Shown here in pieces: positions 34,913 through 47,662 of a stretch of 64,000 nucleotides of DNA (positions are counted from its first letter, which is position 1; every line of letters starts with the position of its first letter). The position numbers and the translations under genes are program-made. This DNA is from Hymenoscyphus infarciens (Eukaryota; Ascomycota; Leotiomycetes; Helotiales; Helotiaceae). The notes beneath the pieces were generated by a model, which was given only the letters and a program-made list of their open reading frames with translations, had not been told where the DNA came from and made no database searches. The DNA is taken from contig LLCB01000094.1 of the NCBI GenBank assembly GCA_001414345.1, positions 122,466 through 186,465 on the forward strand, given 5' to 3'.

Positions 34913-36370
34913 TTACAACTCATCCCTAGACTTCCTCTTGACATTCCCTAATTCCCCATAGCTCTTGCTCAACACCTGAAGGTGATCGAACTTATCACCA
35001 TCCTCACCCAATCCCCAAGCAAATAATCCCCCCATTTTCTTTCCTCCAACCACCTTTCTGACCTTTTCCTTGATAGCTTTTTCGTCCTCCCATGTCCACC
35101 ACATATCCTCTTTCTCGTCCCAAAATCCTGTCCCTCCACCAACCTCATCCCATTTCCTACCTTCTTTCGCTCTTTCAAAAGAAGCTTGGAGTTCAGAGGG
35201 AACAGCATCATGCCACGAAAACCCAGCAGTTTTCCCCAGATCCCTACCCGTGGCAGGGTCTTCCATCAATCCCGTCGGACACCCAATACCGTAATTTTCC
35301 TTCCAAGCTTTCCCACAATTCTCTCTTCCAATCTCGGTAGTTTCCGTTTTGAATCCCTTAACATAGAATGCAAATCCGACATTCATCTTTTCAGCTGGAA
35401 CACCTCGTGATGAATAAGCTTCCATGGAAGTAAGTGAAGCTCGGATTCCAGCATGGTGTTTGGTAGCGTTGTCGCGGCGATTCATGAGGTCGTATGTCAT
35501 TATGTTTAGGAAGTCTAGCGAGGGGAGTATAAGAGGGATTGTGGATTCCGTGAAGGCTAGCATGTCTCTTGGAAGCCCTGGCACGGCTGCGGTGATGAGT
35601 TTTGAGGCAGGAAGTTTTTGGCGGATGGCGGCGAGGAGAAGAGGGTATGCATTTATTTGCCAGGCTTTCGTGGGGTTTGTTTGGTTTGGCTGGAGGTAGT
35701 GTTCCCCGTTTCCACTGGGGCTTGTTAGATTGGTTTTGGGGTTGGATATTTTGCAATGGAAAGGGGTCTACCCTGGGTATTCCCAATCTATGTCTACTCC
35801 TATAATTTCAATACATCAGTACATGCTCTACGTCTAGCTGAATAGATGGCTTAAAACTCAATTGTAAGAGTTCATAGGAGGACCCAACATGAAAGGTAGG
35901 AAAAGAGCCTACCATCAGCGCCGGTATGGTCCACCATCCTCGCCACATTTGAAGCCCATAATTCTCTCTTCTCCTCGGTACTGGCAGCTTCCTCAAACCC
36001 TTCATCACCCCAGCCCCCAATTGCAATGAGAATCTTCGTTTCATTTTCAAATTTCTTCCTTGTTTCTTCCACTGTAGTAAAAAAAGGCCACTCGTTAATC
36101 CCAAGAGAGTATGATTCGGAGATGATCCGCCGATTGAAAAGTGAGGACGGCATGAAAGCCAATGCAACATGCGTGACGTCTGAAACAAGCCATGGCTTGG
36201 GGGGTGTGTTTTGGTGTTGTCTATGGTCAGCTAAAAGTCAGTTTGCTCAATTGCTGAATATACTTGGCATATTGATCACGAGAAGATATCCCCTACCCGG
36301 TGAGATACATTAACATTCTCGACTCAACGATCGCTAGCTGCAGTGCTAGAAAGACTGTGGTTATTTTCAT
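34913..36370 (-). CDS. GH18 chitinase with signal peptide
   Basis: Four exons on the minus strand: 36370-36297, 36220-35913, 35799-35772 (28 bases) and 35720-34913; 405 residues. The short first exon encodes a signal-peptide-like 'MKITTVFLALQLAIVES'. Then come 'MYLTGQH', 'VSDVTHVALAFM', 'KILIAIGGWGDEGF' and the catalytic DxxDxDxE motif 'DGVDIDWEYPG', assembled across two introns, followed by 'LITAAVPGLPRDM', 'DFLNIMTYDLMNRRD' and 'GGLFAWGLGEDG'. The catalytic Glu and preceding Asp residues are intact, so hydrolysis of chitin or related glycans is expected. The protein ends in 'RDEL', an ER-retention-like tetrapeptide, but a GTAAGT donor sits exactly at the stop and splicing there could extend the tail. 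It is head-to-head with PET127 (181 bp). Confidence 0.9.
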
Positions 36371-36551
36371 ATTTCCGGAGTTTGTGGTTCTATGAAGTTG
36401 TTGATACTTCTCCGGTGGAACTGCTCAACCGACCACCCTTGTGAGCATCCCGATGTTCTTCCGCACGGGAAGCTCATCGCGTTTTCTTTTGGAGAGTTTT
36501 GTACGTTGACAACGGGAGCCTCTTCAACAATCCGCTTCCCCTACGCTCTCC

Positions 36552-39500
36552 ATGATTTCAGCATTGTCTCACGGGAGGTCCAGAATCAGAACCGCCTATA
36601 TCTGCTCCTCATGTTTATCGCACAGCCGTCTTCCTCCTTCCCATTCCCACTCGCCTCCCATCGCAAATCACACCTGGCGAGCCCGAGCTGCCTCTTTCTC
36701 AACCTCTCGAGCAACGTGCAATGATCAATCGGAGACTACAAGTATTGGAGCGACTGCAAATGATGGACTGGCGATTTCAGCCGGCCAAAATGCGCAGACA
36801 GGCTCAACGGCAGCGCCTGGGAGGACAAGCAAGGGGAAGGGCAATGCGATAGATGCTCCATCGACGGAAATCGAAAACCGAAAGCCAGCAAAACCATCAA
36901 AAGAATCTACGCGAGGAAAGAAGGGCCAACCTGACGTCAAACCTAATACATGGGAATCGAAAATAGACGATCTGAGAGCTACTTTTCTGACAGAAGTAGC
37001 CGGCGAATGTGCTATCACTAAAGTTCTGCCCGAGAGGAAGGCCTCCTCAAAATTGGAAGATTTGAAGTCTGTCTTTTTGGCAGAGATTGCTGCTCAAGAT
37101 GCGATCGAATCGAAAGCCATGCCAAGTACCACCAAACCCCAAGCTGGCAAAAAAGCTTCCAACACCACAACAAAGTCGAAAACCCAAAAGCCTACAGATC
37201 CTACGGAGCTTCCCCAATCTGCGAAAGAATCGAAAACACCCCCTGAAAATTCATGGTCGCTGCGAACAGAACAGCTACGAGAGAGCTTTTTGAAGGAAGA
37301 AAACCCGTCTACAATCAAAACTGAACAGGTTCCCAAGGACGCATACCAAAAGGTGATATCACCAGAATGGTTGTTGAAAATAAACAAATTGAAATCAAGT
37401 TTTCTGACGGCAACTTCGCAACCCGAATCTACAACTGGAGGAGATGCTACGACGGTTCCCGCAGTATCTGGGGAGTCTGGTACTTTGAAAATCCAGGACC
37501 AGTCGTCACTAGAATCTACGCCAAACCCGTCCATGGTGGGGGCTTTGGTCGTGAGAAGGCAACTGACTGATAATGGGGTGGTCTCTAAAAGGGTGGCAAG
37601 ATTGCAACGCGTAATAGCCACAAGAGACAACAATATAAGAATGGGTTCATTTCAGAAAAAGACTACAGATATCCAGGAGGAGAACCCTCCCGATAAAGAG
37701 TTGCAAGCTGAGGGTGCTTCGGTCGCGAGAGGGCCAGTGAGTAATGTGGTCGATGACATGCAGACGCCTGAAATCGCCCCAGTACGCAAACTAAGCAAAA
37801 GAGATCGAAAAAGAGCTAAAAGAGCTGCTAAGAAGAGGAAATCTACAGGTAGCCAGGAAAACCCTCCAGATGAACCGTTACATGAAGCATTACAAAGTCC
37901 ATTCGAAACAAGTTTTGATTCAAATGTCACGGCAGCCATTAAAAATATTCAATCGGGGTCATCGTCAACAAAAGGACTCCCCGCAAAGTTGGTAAGGTTG
38001 ACAATTCAAAAGAAAGGCTTGAGTATCAAGGAAGCAATGCGCCTGCCAACGAAACGTCGATTGAGAGTCAGTCTACCCCCAACAAAAAGAGTCTCCAGAG
38101 AAAAAAATGATCGCACGCCGACACAGGAAATCAAAGTCGCGAAGGGCATGGTTGGAAGTGTTGAGAAGATCACGCCCAAAGGACTGGAGCTTGTGCCAAT
38201 TAATGTACCCCAACCCCCGGTCCCTTCCTTGTCGTACGGTCTGGATAGAGTCCTCTTCAATCCCGGTGTCTACCAGTTACAGGATCCTCGCTCTAGGGTG
38301 TTCAATTTTGATCCTTATTTGCAAACGATTATGCCCGTCAAAGAATTTGACTTTTCGTTACTGAAGAAGTTCATCACTTCATCCAGAGACGAGACCCTCC
38401 TGCAGGTCACGAAAACTGAAGAGAAGAAGTACACTGGGTCCACGTCAAGCATGACGGCTGCCCTGTCGCATTTTCATTATCTTATATCTAATTGGCGACC
38501 TATCGATGTCGGGGTTTTGTCAAAAAAGTTTCCAGCGCCTTTCGAAACATTCACAGCATTTCAACGAAGTCCTGCAGCGTTGTACCTCAGGTGGAGAGAC
38601 GGAGTTTATGCCATTGATGCTGACAAGCAATATGATACCTCTAATATTTTGAGTATGCTTGGTCAATCAATGGAGAAATTGCTCACTCATTCAACCAAAG
38701 AATTCGAGAGATATAGAAAGAATAGCCCTGACCCTGTCTCGGAAGCCACTCGCAAGGAATCCGAGGCCTATCACTACACAACGATGGGTGATTTTCTTAT
38801 GAGGTCACAACTTGACGCTCATGACCCACGAGTCCCAGGAACTGGCATGTTCGATTTGAAGACAAGAGCAGTTATTTCCATACGCATGGACACCTCCGCA
38901 TACGAGGAAGGCAACAGCTATGAAATTCGCTCGCGCCACGGCGAGTGGGAGTCCTTCGAGCGGGAATACTATGACATGATCCGGTCTGCCTTCTTGAAAT
39001 ACTCCTTACAAGTTAGAATCGGACGCATGGACGGAATCTTCGTTGCTTTTCATAACACTGAAAGAATCTTTGGATTCCAGTATATCAGTCTTCCAGAAAT
39101 GGATGCCGCTCTACACGGGACGGAAGACACAACGCTTGGCGATTCGGAATTTAAGCTGAGTTTGAACCTCCTCAATCGTGTCCTTGATCGGGCGACAGCC
39201 AAATGGCCGAATCAATCTTTGCGACTTCTTTGCGAGACGAGGCCTCACGCCGCAGAACACAGCAACCCATACATGTATCTTTTTGCGGAACCTATGGATG
39301 AGAAAAAGATTGAAGCTTTACAGTCTACCAACAAAGCCAAGATTGAAGCCTTCGAAAAGGATGTCCTGGGACTGGACAAGGAGACTGGAGAAGACACGAT
39401 TCTGGAAGAGAGCGTAGGGACAGAGGGGGGGGGGAGTGAGTCAGCTGAAGATTTTGACGAGGTCAAGGAGGCGCAAGTAGTCGATCAAGTCGAGGAAGTG

Positions 39501-40025
39501 GAAGATATCCAACCATCGTCATCTCCGGCTTGGGACTTTGATGCTGAAGAGGGCCATATACTTGCAGAGTCGGCCCATAATGAGGAAAGCAGCAAAGACA
39601 TTGAGGGGACGACTTGGGATTATAATAAGAATATTGCTGACCAGGCCAAAACTGACCCAGAGAAGGCGCCAAATGACGGTGAAGGATCCGAACAAACAAT
39701 CATGGCCATGTATCTCACCACGCGTAACAAAGTCAATGGCGAACCAGTACAACGCCCCACTTCCCTCAAGCCCGAAGACGAATGGGAACTCGAGTACTCT
39801 TTGGCCGAGATTGCGAGCCCTACAAAAGCTAGAAGTCTCTACGATGCCTGCAAACAACGTCGAAACATGGTTTACAACAGGAGCAGGGAGGCCGATGATG
39901 GTAATCAATGGGCCAACTCTTTCAGGGAAGAAATCAAAAGGTACACAATGAAGGGAAGAGAGTACAGGGCGAGGTTGAATGCTGAGCAGTCCAACGAACC
40001 CCACAAAGTTGTTTCCAAATTTTAG
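36552..40025 (+). CDS. PET127: Pet127-like mitochondrial RNA processing factor
   Basis: A single intronless exon of 1157 residues. The N-terminus is Arg/Ser-rich without acids for about 50 residues ('MISALSHGRSRIRTAYICSS'), a typical mitochondrial targeting sequence. A long charged, low-complexity region of about 450 residues follows. The Pet127 domain begins near residue 555: 'LSYGLDRVLFNPGVYQLQDP', 'PYLQTIMPVKEFDF', 'SSMTAALSHFHYLISNWRP', 'GTGMFDLKTRAVISIRMD' and 'LRLLCETRP'. In yeast, Pet127 is a membrane-associated mitochondrial protein that controls 5' processing and turnover of mitochondrial RNAs. The C-terminus (about residues 930-1070) is acidic, with a poly-Gly stretch coded by a nine-G run near 39426-39434. 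Confidence 0.93.
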   Translation: MISALSHGRSRIRTAYICSSCLSHSRLPPSHSHSPPIANHTWRARAASFSTSRATCNDQSETTSIGATANDGLAISAGQNAQTGSTAAPGRTSKGKGNAIDAPSTEIENRKPAKPSKESTRGKKGQPDVKPNTWESKIDDLRATFLTEVAGECAITKVLPERKASSKLEDLKSVFLAEIAAQDAIESKAMPSTTKPQAGKKASNTTTKSKTQKPTDPTELPQSAKESKTPPENSWSLRTEQLRESFLKEENPSTIKTEQVPKDAYQKVISPEWLLKINKLKSSFLTATSQPESTTGGDATTVPAVSGESGTLKIQDQSSLESTPNPSMVGALVVRRQLTDNGVVSKRVARLQRVIATRDNNIRMGSFQKKTTDIQEENPPDKELQAEGASVARGPVSNVVDDMQTPEIAPVRKLSKRDRKRAKRAAKKRKSTGSQENPPDEPLHEALQSPFETSFDSNVTAAIKNIQSGSSSTKGLPAKLVRLTIQKKGLSIKEAMRLPTKRRLRVSLPPTKRVSREKNDRTPTQEIKVAKGMVGSVEKITPKGLELVPINVPQPPVPSLSYGLDRVLFNPGVYQLQDPRSRVFNFDPYLQTIMPVKEFDFSLLKKFITSSRDETLLQVTKTEEKKYTGSTSSMTAALSHFHYLISNWRPIDVGVLSKKFPAPFETFTAFQRSPAALYLRWRDGVYAIDADKQYDTSNILSMLGQSMEKLLTHSTKEFERYRKNSPDPVSEATRKESEAYHYTTMGDFLMRSQLDAHDPRVPGTGMFDLKTRAVISIRMDTSAYEEGNSYEIRSRHGEWESFEREYYDMIRSAFLKYSLQVRIGRMDGIFVAFHNTERIFGFQYISLPEMDAALHGTEDTTLGDSEFKLSLNLLNRVLDRATAKWPNQSLRLLCETRPHAAEHSNPYMYLFAEPMDEKKIEALQSTNKAKIEAFEKDVLGLDKETGEDTILEESVGTEGGGSESAEDFDEVKEAQVVDQVEEVEDIQPSSSPAWDFDAEEGHILAESAHNEESSKDIEGTTWDYNKNIADQAKTDPEKAPNDGEGSEQTIMAMYLTTRNKVNGEPVQRPTSLKPEDEWELEYSLAEIASPTKARSLYDACKQRRNMVYNRSREADDGNQWANSFREEIKRYTMKGREYRARLNAEQSNEPHKVVSKF

Positions 40026-40729
40026 CAAAGACGGGCGGTAAAGATGCATCGGCAGGTGATGGCTAAAGATCCAAGGTGAAAGAGAGATTTTGCTTGTACA
40101 ATGTATGAATAGGTCTGGGAAGGAATATGTGTGCATAGGTAGATCTGTAAACATAGACATAGGTTGTTCAAAAAAAGCTGGGAGGCCAGGAGTTCCGGTG
40201 GGATATTGTAATTCAACAGTAATCGTCACTTTGCTATGATACCGACCTAGCCTACCTATTTATAACTGACTTCATGATTTCTCAAATACTCCTAGAGCGA
40301 CCTTGGAGTGAATGCACTCAATGCACTCGAGAAAGGAGTCTTGGCAAATATGCCGCTAACGGTGTGTTGACCAATCACCAACCGCTCCAAGTGGCGCATA
40401 GCTGGATGCTCGCAAACAACTCAGGCGCTTACCTCACGTAGAAAGACATACTCTCTAATACCTTGTGGACAAGCAATATCCCGAATAAAGTCACGACACC
40501 TCTAGACTTCGCTGCCTTCCAATTTATATCCAGAACAATGTTGGTGCGCGAAACACTGCCTACTGCCAGCTTGCCAAAGAACAAGAACATCTAGTAGGGT
40601 CATGGAACAAAGAACCAATTCACTCGAGGATATTGACCGTTTTTACAGGTTCCCTCCACTCCCACTTCCGCATTCAGCTTTACTCCCTCCCAACGGGCTC
40701 CCCCAAAAGAGCTCGCTTTCACGAAAACA
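40026..40729. promoter_or_regulatory. tandem intergenic region PET127 / SUMO protease
   Basis: This is 3' flank and promoter sequence. A short direct repeat (GAATGCACTCAATGCACTC) lies at 40311-40329. Frames open here on the minus strand are shadows or chance. Confidence 0.35.
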
Positions 40730-42646
40730 ATGCCGCCCGCTTTATCCTCAGATGAGGGGCATATGCCTTCGACGCCCATGATGGGATCCAGCCCTGCGAA
40801 AACTCCTTCTATATACTACGGAACACCAAGAAGTCGTTCGGGCGGAACACATTCCACCAAAAGACAAAAGATTGGGGGAGACACGCCAACATACATAACT
40901 CCCAGCCAGCTCAAGGCGCAACGCAGAAGTTTGTTACGTGGACACCATCAAGAATACCTTCCGGAACACCATCAGGAACACCACCAGGAATACCGTCAAC
41001 AACACCGTCAAGAATTCAATGCAAAGTTCACCATTGAATCCGGAATGTGGTCGCAATATCTCCAGAGAAATAGAAGCACTCTCGAACTGGGGAATTCTCC
41101 AAGACGAACGGAACGGACCATCAATCGCCCTGGACATGAAGAATCCCCAGGAGGATCCGAGGAAGAGTTCAATAGCGGTAATTTGGAGGTCATAACCACA
41201 GCCGTGCACCCATTGCCAGTTAGGACAAGCTGGCCCCATGTTATCTTACCTTCGTACAATCCGAAAATCCCTATGTATTTGGTCTCAGCAGCAAGGCGAT
41301 ATCGGACCCATTCTGTGCCCATTCCAGAGCCACACACTAGTTTCGAGGATGGGAATAACTCTATGGGTTATGGGCCCTTGACAAATAGGACGGTGCGCCG
41401 GAGCAGATTTTCCGAATTCAGTTCAAAAGAGAGAAAGCGTCGTCCTGATAGCGGAAGCGAGGATGAACTTTCAAGGGACGGTTTTCCTTCAAATGAAGTC
41501 ACAAGGTACTCTAATACCGCAACTCGTAGATCCTCTCGACGATTTTCCCAACGGGGATCTCAAAGGACGTCCCCTCAAACAATATACCAGTCAAACTCTC
41601 ACTCACAGCTACCTTCACCCCCATCCCGAGATTCAAGTCCTCCTCGCTTGCGCAGGACCCGGCGTACAAAATCCAACGTCACTTCTGAGGAAGAAGATCC
41701 TGGCTCTGAGATTCCAGATCGATGGTCGCAATTGAATCCGGAATGGGAGAAAAATTGGCGAAACACAATAATCTATGGTAAGGCTAAGGCAATTGTCGAA
41801 AAGTGGGACATAGAAAGGCTTGACGATGGCGTGTATCTGAATGACAGTATAATCGAGTTTTATCTTCGCTGGTTGGAGGAACATTTGCAACCACAGACGG
41901 CCTCTCGCATTTACATTTTCAATACATTTTTCTACAAAAATCTTACTACCAATACTGGTAAGCAACGGATCAACTACCAAAACGTTCGACGATGGACCTC
42001 CAAGGTTGATATTTTCTCTTACGACTACATCATCGTACCGGTAAACCTGAAGGATGACCATTGGTATGTTGCAATCATATGTAATCCCGGTAGGCTTTTG
42101 GCTTCGAATTCGAATGACAACGTCATTGAAATCGCTGATTCCCCGGGCGAAGTCGATCTATCTGAGAACTCGGCAAAGGAGGTACCGGATCCCCAGCAAA
42201 GCATGAAGCCTAGTCCAAAAAGAGGGAAGAAAAAACCGTTTGCCCCCCGAAAGTACGATGCGTCCCAACCTAGGATCATCACGTTGGATTCACTAGAGGG
42301 CAAATATTCCGCTACTTGTACCAAGCTGAAGTCATACCTGATTGCTGAGGCTCAAGATAAAAAGGGTGTTCAAGTCGACTGGCCACATCCTGTTGGAATG
42401 TCAGCCAGCGGCATTCCTCGACAACCAAATGGCTACGATTGTGGTGTCTTTCTTCTTAGCTATATTGAGGAATTTCTCAAGCAGCCTGATGAAATAGCGC
42501 GCAAGATCATGCATAGGGAAGCCCTTGATGATTTTGATTTCCAAGTGCCGTCGGAACTACGCGATCAGATTAGAAACATTCTCCTGGGCCTGCAGGCTGA
42601 ATCACAAGGTGTTGAGATCGAAGCAAAAAAAAAGGCGAAGAAATGA
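40730..42646 (+). CDS. Ulp2/SENP6-7-type SUMO-specific cysteine protease (C48)
   Basis: A single exon of 638 residues. The first ~330 residues are Ser/Arg/Pro-rich and disordered. They include a Gln/His run ('HHQEY', 'HHQEH', 'HRQEF') coded by a degenerate 12-15-base tandem repeat near 40945-41020. The protease domain begins around 'RLDDGVYLNDSIIEFYLRWL'. Its catalytic residues are visible: His in 'LKDDHWYVAI', Asp in 'ITLDSLEG', the oxyanion Gln in 'PRQPNGYDCG' and Cys in 'GYDCGVFLLSYIEEFL'. An insertion of about 50 charged residues separates the His and Asp motifs, which points to Ulp2/SENP6-7 rather than Ulp1. The enzyme removes or trims SUMO chains from nuclear proteins. The tail ends in a Lys-rich segment. 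Confidence 0.9.
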   Translation: MPPALSSDEGHMPSTPMMGSSPAKTPSIYYGTPRSRSGGTHSTKRQKIGGDTPTYITPSQLKAQRRSLLRGHHQEYLPEHHQEHHQEYRQQHRQEFNAKFTIESGMWSQYLQRNRSTLELGNSPRRTERTINRPGHEESPGGSEEEFNSGNLEVITTAVHPLPVRTSWPHVILPSYNPKIPMYLVSAARRYRTHSVPIPEPHTSFEDGNNSMGYGPLTNRTVRRSRFSEFSSKERKRRPDSGSEDELSRDGFPSNEVTRYSNTATRRSSRRFSQRGSQRTSPQTIYQSNSHSQLPSPPSRDSSPPRLRRTRRTKSNVTSEEEDPGSEIPDRWSQLNPEWEKNWRNTIIYGKAKAIVEKWDIERLDDGVYLNDSIIEFYLRWLEEHLQPQTASRIYIFNTFFYKNLTTNTGKQRINYQNVRRWTSKVDIFSYDYIIVPVNLKDDHWYVAIICNPGRLLASNSNDNVIEIADSPGEVDLSENSAKEVPDPQQSMKPSPKRGKKKPFAPRKYDASQPRIITLDSLEGKYSATCTKLKSYLIAEAQDKKGVQVDWPHPVGMSASGIPRQPNGYDCGVFLLSYIEEFLKQPDEIARKIMHREALDDFDFQVPSELRDQIRNILLGLQAESQGVEIEAKKKAKK

Positions 42647-44148
42647 TTGTATATGCAGGGTCGTAGCTCTGTTGAGCAGGAAACTGCCAACTAGAAACGT
42701 TTGGGTGGATAGATCTTCGGAGAATTCTCAATTGCCTAATATTATTCCCATTCACAAATCCTCGCCTTCTCTAGATGTGATTGAAAATAGACGTTTCTAC
42801 CTGATTCTACCAATGTGAAGATGCCAGCATTTTGAACCGCCTGACGGCTTGAGTTCTACAGGGCACTGTTTGGGAGGGGCTGCAATACGTGTTGCTGTGG
42901 GCTGTGATCTCGTGAAGCCAGGGGGCATTGCTGGGCAATATCGACACCAAACAATTTGTCACTCTCAGGCTCCTTGATCCATGTACTAAAATCCTTCATT
43001 CCCTGGTAAACAGCACTCCAGCTTCATCTTGGTTCATTTGCAAGCACTGGAACCAAGAGACACGTGGGGGAGAACCCTTTCTCCACTGCCTACCTTGAAC
43101 AAAAGTTTCCGATCGGTTCAATCATCGTCTTGACGATGAACTCATATTCAAGACAGTATATGAAGCAACATTCCCGAAGCAGGGAAAGAACGGCCTGCAA
43201 CAAAGTAAGAGCCGGAATTTAGGGAAACGGGCGACACCAACAAGTTTTACAACAAGTATAGCTAAAGACAAACTAGTCGGTAAAACACACCGAGAAATTC
43301 AGTCGAAGTGGAAACAACTACTTATTTGTGCTCTCCACTCTTTGTTTTTATCAATGCGCTGTTGTTGAGTTATCTTGTTACAGAGTCCGGCGTCTTGTCG
43401 TTGATTTACGCCGCGAGCTGGACTGAAAAACTCTTTCGACGCTAAGATAGACGCTAGATGATACTAGCCCCACGCTAATCATGCTGGCAGCTTTTGCGAT
43501 GTGCAATAAAACTCTGGAAGTGATTGAGCGTTATTATGTGAGAGGTTTTTGATGTGTGCGCCGAGAAGTTGAAGGTGGTCTCGCTTAATTGGCGGAAGAT
43601 ACAATTAAGCAAGAAGAACGGAGATACGTTGAGGTCTTCAAGAGAATTACTCGATTTTGTCGATTAATACACTTGAGCATCCAGAGTTTAGATAAGTGAG
43701 AGGTTGCCAAAGTGCAATGTGAACATGATTAGCAAGATATTCGTGTGTTTTGAAGTATTGTTGATGGTTTGACGCTCACATATTCTAAGAATGAGCAGAA
43801 ACTGTTATTTGGAATGTGGTATGATTATGAATTTGAAAGGAGGAAGACGGTGGAGAAAAACAGAGGAAATGAAAAATTAAATTAATATGATTCCTTTGGA
43901 ATTGAAGTTCTATTAGTTGGGGAAGAGCCAGAAGGGGAAGGGTTGTAAGGAGATGAAGAGACAGAGTGAGAGGTCTGCTTGATCCTTCAAACTGTCAAAG
44001 AAAAGGAAAGAAGATTCGAAAGAGAGAAACAGAAAAGTGAGTTAAAAGAACTAGAAAATGGAAAGGGAATAGAATCGGGGTCCGGAATCAAAAAGAACTA
44101 AGCTTGGTGGGTTGAAGTGAAATCTATTAAGATAACCTGCAACCTCTC
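42647..44148. other. 1.5 kb without supported gene
   Basis: Beyond short frames at the SUMO protease 3' end I see no gene on either strand, and stop codons are dense in all frames. The right part (43,840-44,100) is purine-rich on the plus strand. I could not fold a tRNA or find transposon sequence. Confidence 0.45.
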
Positions 44149-44985
44149 TCACCATTCTTCTTCCACCTCCTCCCGTTCATCCATCAATCTTACCTGTTCC
44201 CTCCAAATTCTCATTTCTTCTTCATCTCTCTCCCTCTGTTTCTTATCTTCCACTTCCTCCCGGCTCTCCATCAATTTTACCTCTTCCCTCCACTTTCTCT
44301 TTTCTTTCGCTTCCCTCTCCGTCAGCCTATTATAAACTGGATGATAGGCAAGTCCAAAAACCGCTCCTTCTCCCCCAAAAATGGGAAGCAATCCCTTCTT
44401 CACCCTCTCAACCTCGCCCTCCTTAACTGGTGGAACAAACCTCCTCCCCTCTCTCTTTGGACCAAGAAATTCCTCAATCTTCTCGCTCACCAAAACCCCA
44501 CTAGCACCCTCAACAACCCATCCCTCCTCCTCCCTCACAAACTTAATATCCCCAACATCTACCACCCCCCTCCTCACCTTACCAGGGGCAACACAAAACA
44601 CCTCTCCATCGCGGAAGCACCGCGAGCAACAAGGTCTCCCTCCCTCAACCACACCCTTAAACTTCTCTTTCTCTAAAGGAATAGTAGAAGCAAAATATTT
44701 ACTCGAATAAATAGAAACCTTAGTATCACTACTCCTCTCAAGGTCAACCGAGAAAGAGCAGCGAAAGCCTAGAGCTTTACACCGGAGACAGGATTGTCTC
44801 TCTGTTAGGGCTTTTTGGTGGTTCTTATGGAGAATTTTGTGTTCTTTTGACAGTTGAGAATGGGGTGAGAGACGGGGTGTTTCGCGGAATTTGCGGATGT
44901 AGGTGGAGGCGTCGATTTGGAGTGGGCCGGGAGCTCGAGGGGTGGTTGTGGGCTTGTCAAGAGAAGAACTGTTTAGCTGTGGCAT
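44149..44985 (-). CDS. unknown protein with two Cys-rich clusters and a repeated charged tail
   Basis: A single exon of 278 residues with no family I recognise. There are two zinc-knuckle-like clusters: 'SCLRCKALGFRCSF' (C-x2-C-x5-C) near residue 65, and 'RPCCSRCFRDGEVFC' (CC-x2-C-x6-C) near residue 118. These six or seven cysteines could bind zinc. The last ~60 residues are a highly charged helix in which a 29-residue unit ('WREEVKLMESREEVE' / 'WREQVRLMDEREEVE') is duplicated in tandem, an 87-bp DNA duplication. There is no signal peptide or membrane segment. Coding is supported by the long unbroken frame, conserved-looking cysteine spacing and the repeat keeping phase. A nuclear role is only a guess. 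Confidence 0.65.
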   Translation of the reverse strand: MPQLNSSSLDKPTTTPRAPGPLQIDASTYIRKFRETPRLSPHSQLSKEHKILHKNHQKALTERQSCLRCKALGFRCSFSVDLERSSDTKVSIYSSKYFASTIPLEKEKFKGVVEGGRPCCSRCFRDGEVFCVAPGKVRRGVVDVGDIKFVREEEGWVVEGASGVLVSEKIEEFLGPKREGRRFVPPVKEGEVERVKKGLLPIFGGEGAVFGLAYHPVYNRLTEREAKEKRKWREEVKLMESREEVEDKKQRERDEEEMRIWREQVRLMDEREEVEEEW

Positions 44986-45375
44986 AATCTTTTCGGATTT
45001 GAGGGCGAAATTAGATTGCAGTGGTTGTTTTCAATTTTAGTTGAATCAAAGGGGGGTGGGTTACCTTCGAGAAAGTATAAATGAAAACAATTAAGCTGTT
45101 CACCAAGAACAAATAAAGCATGCTGGGTCAGCGAATAAGGAGAGGCTGCCTTTCAAGTAACTGGGCGACTGTTCTATTGTGAAACAAAGTCTTTGTTATG
45201 CTCCTCAAACAAGACACAATACAATCAAAGCCTAGCCAGGCAAATTCCACAAGCAACTGCGTATCTGTTGCAAATCCACCGAAACCTATATCTCGACCCT
45301 GTATCTCTAGCGAAAATGTAAATGGGTATCCCTTTAAAACACAAAGCAAACATGCAAAATTGCCCCTTAGATCAA
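44986..45375. other. intergenic region
   Basis: This lies between the start of the Cys-rich protein gene and the stop of the FHA kinase (both minus strand). It is upstream sequence for the former and 3' flank of the latter; no gene is seen. Confidence 0.4.

Positions 45376-47662
<2,287 letters not shown>

Noticed and set aside
39519..40229. 236-codon minus-strand frame opposite PET127
   Set aside because: Antisense shadow of the acidic C-terminal coding region; no family resemblance.
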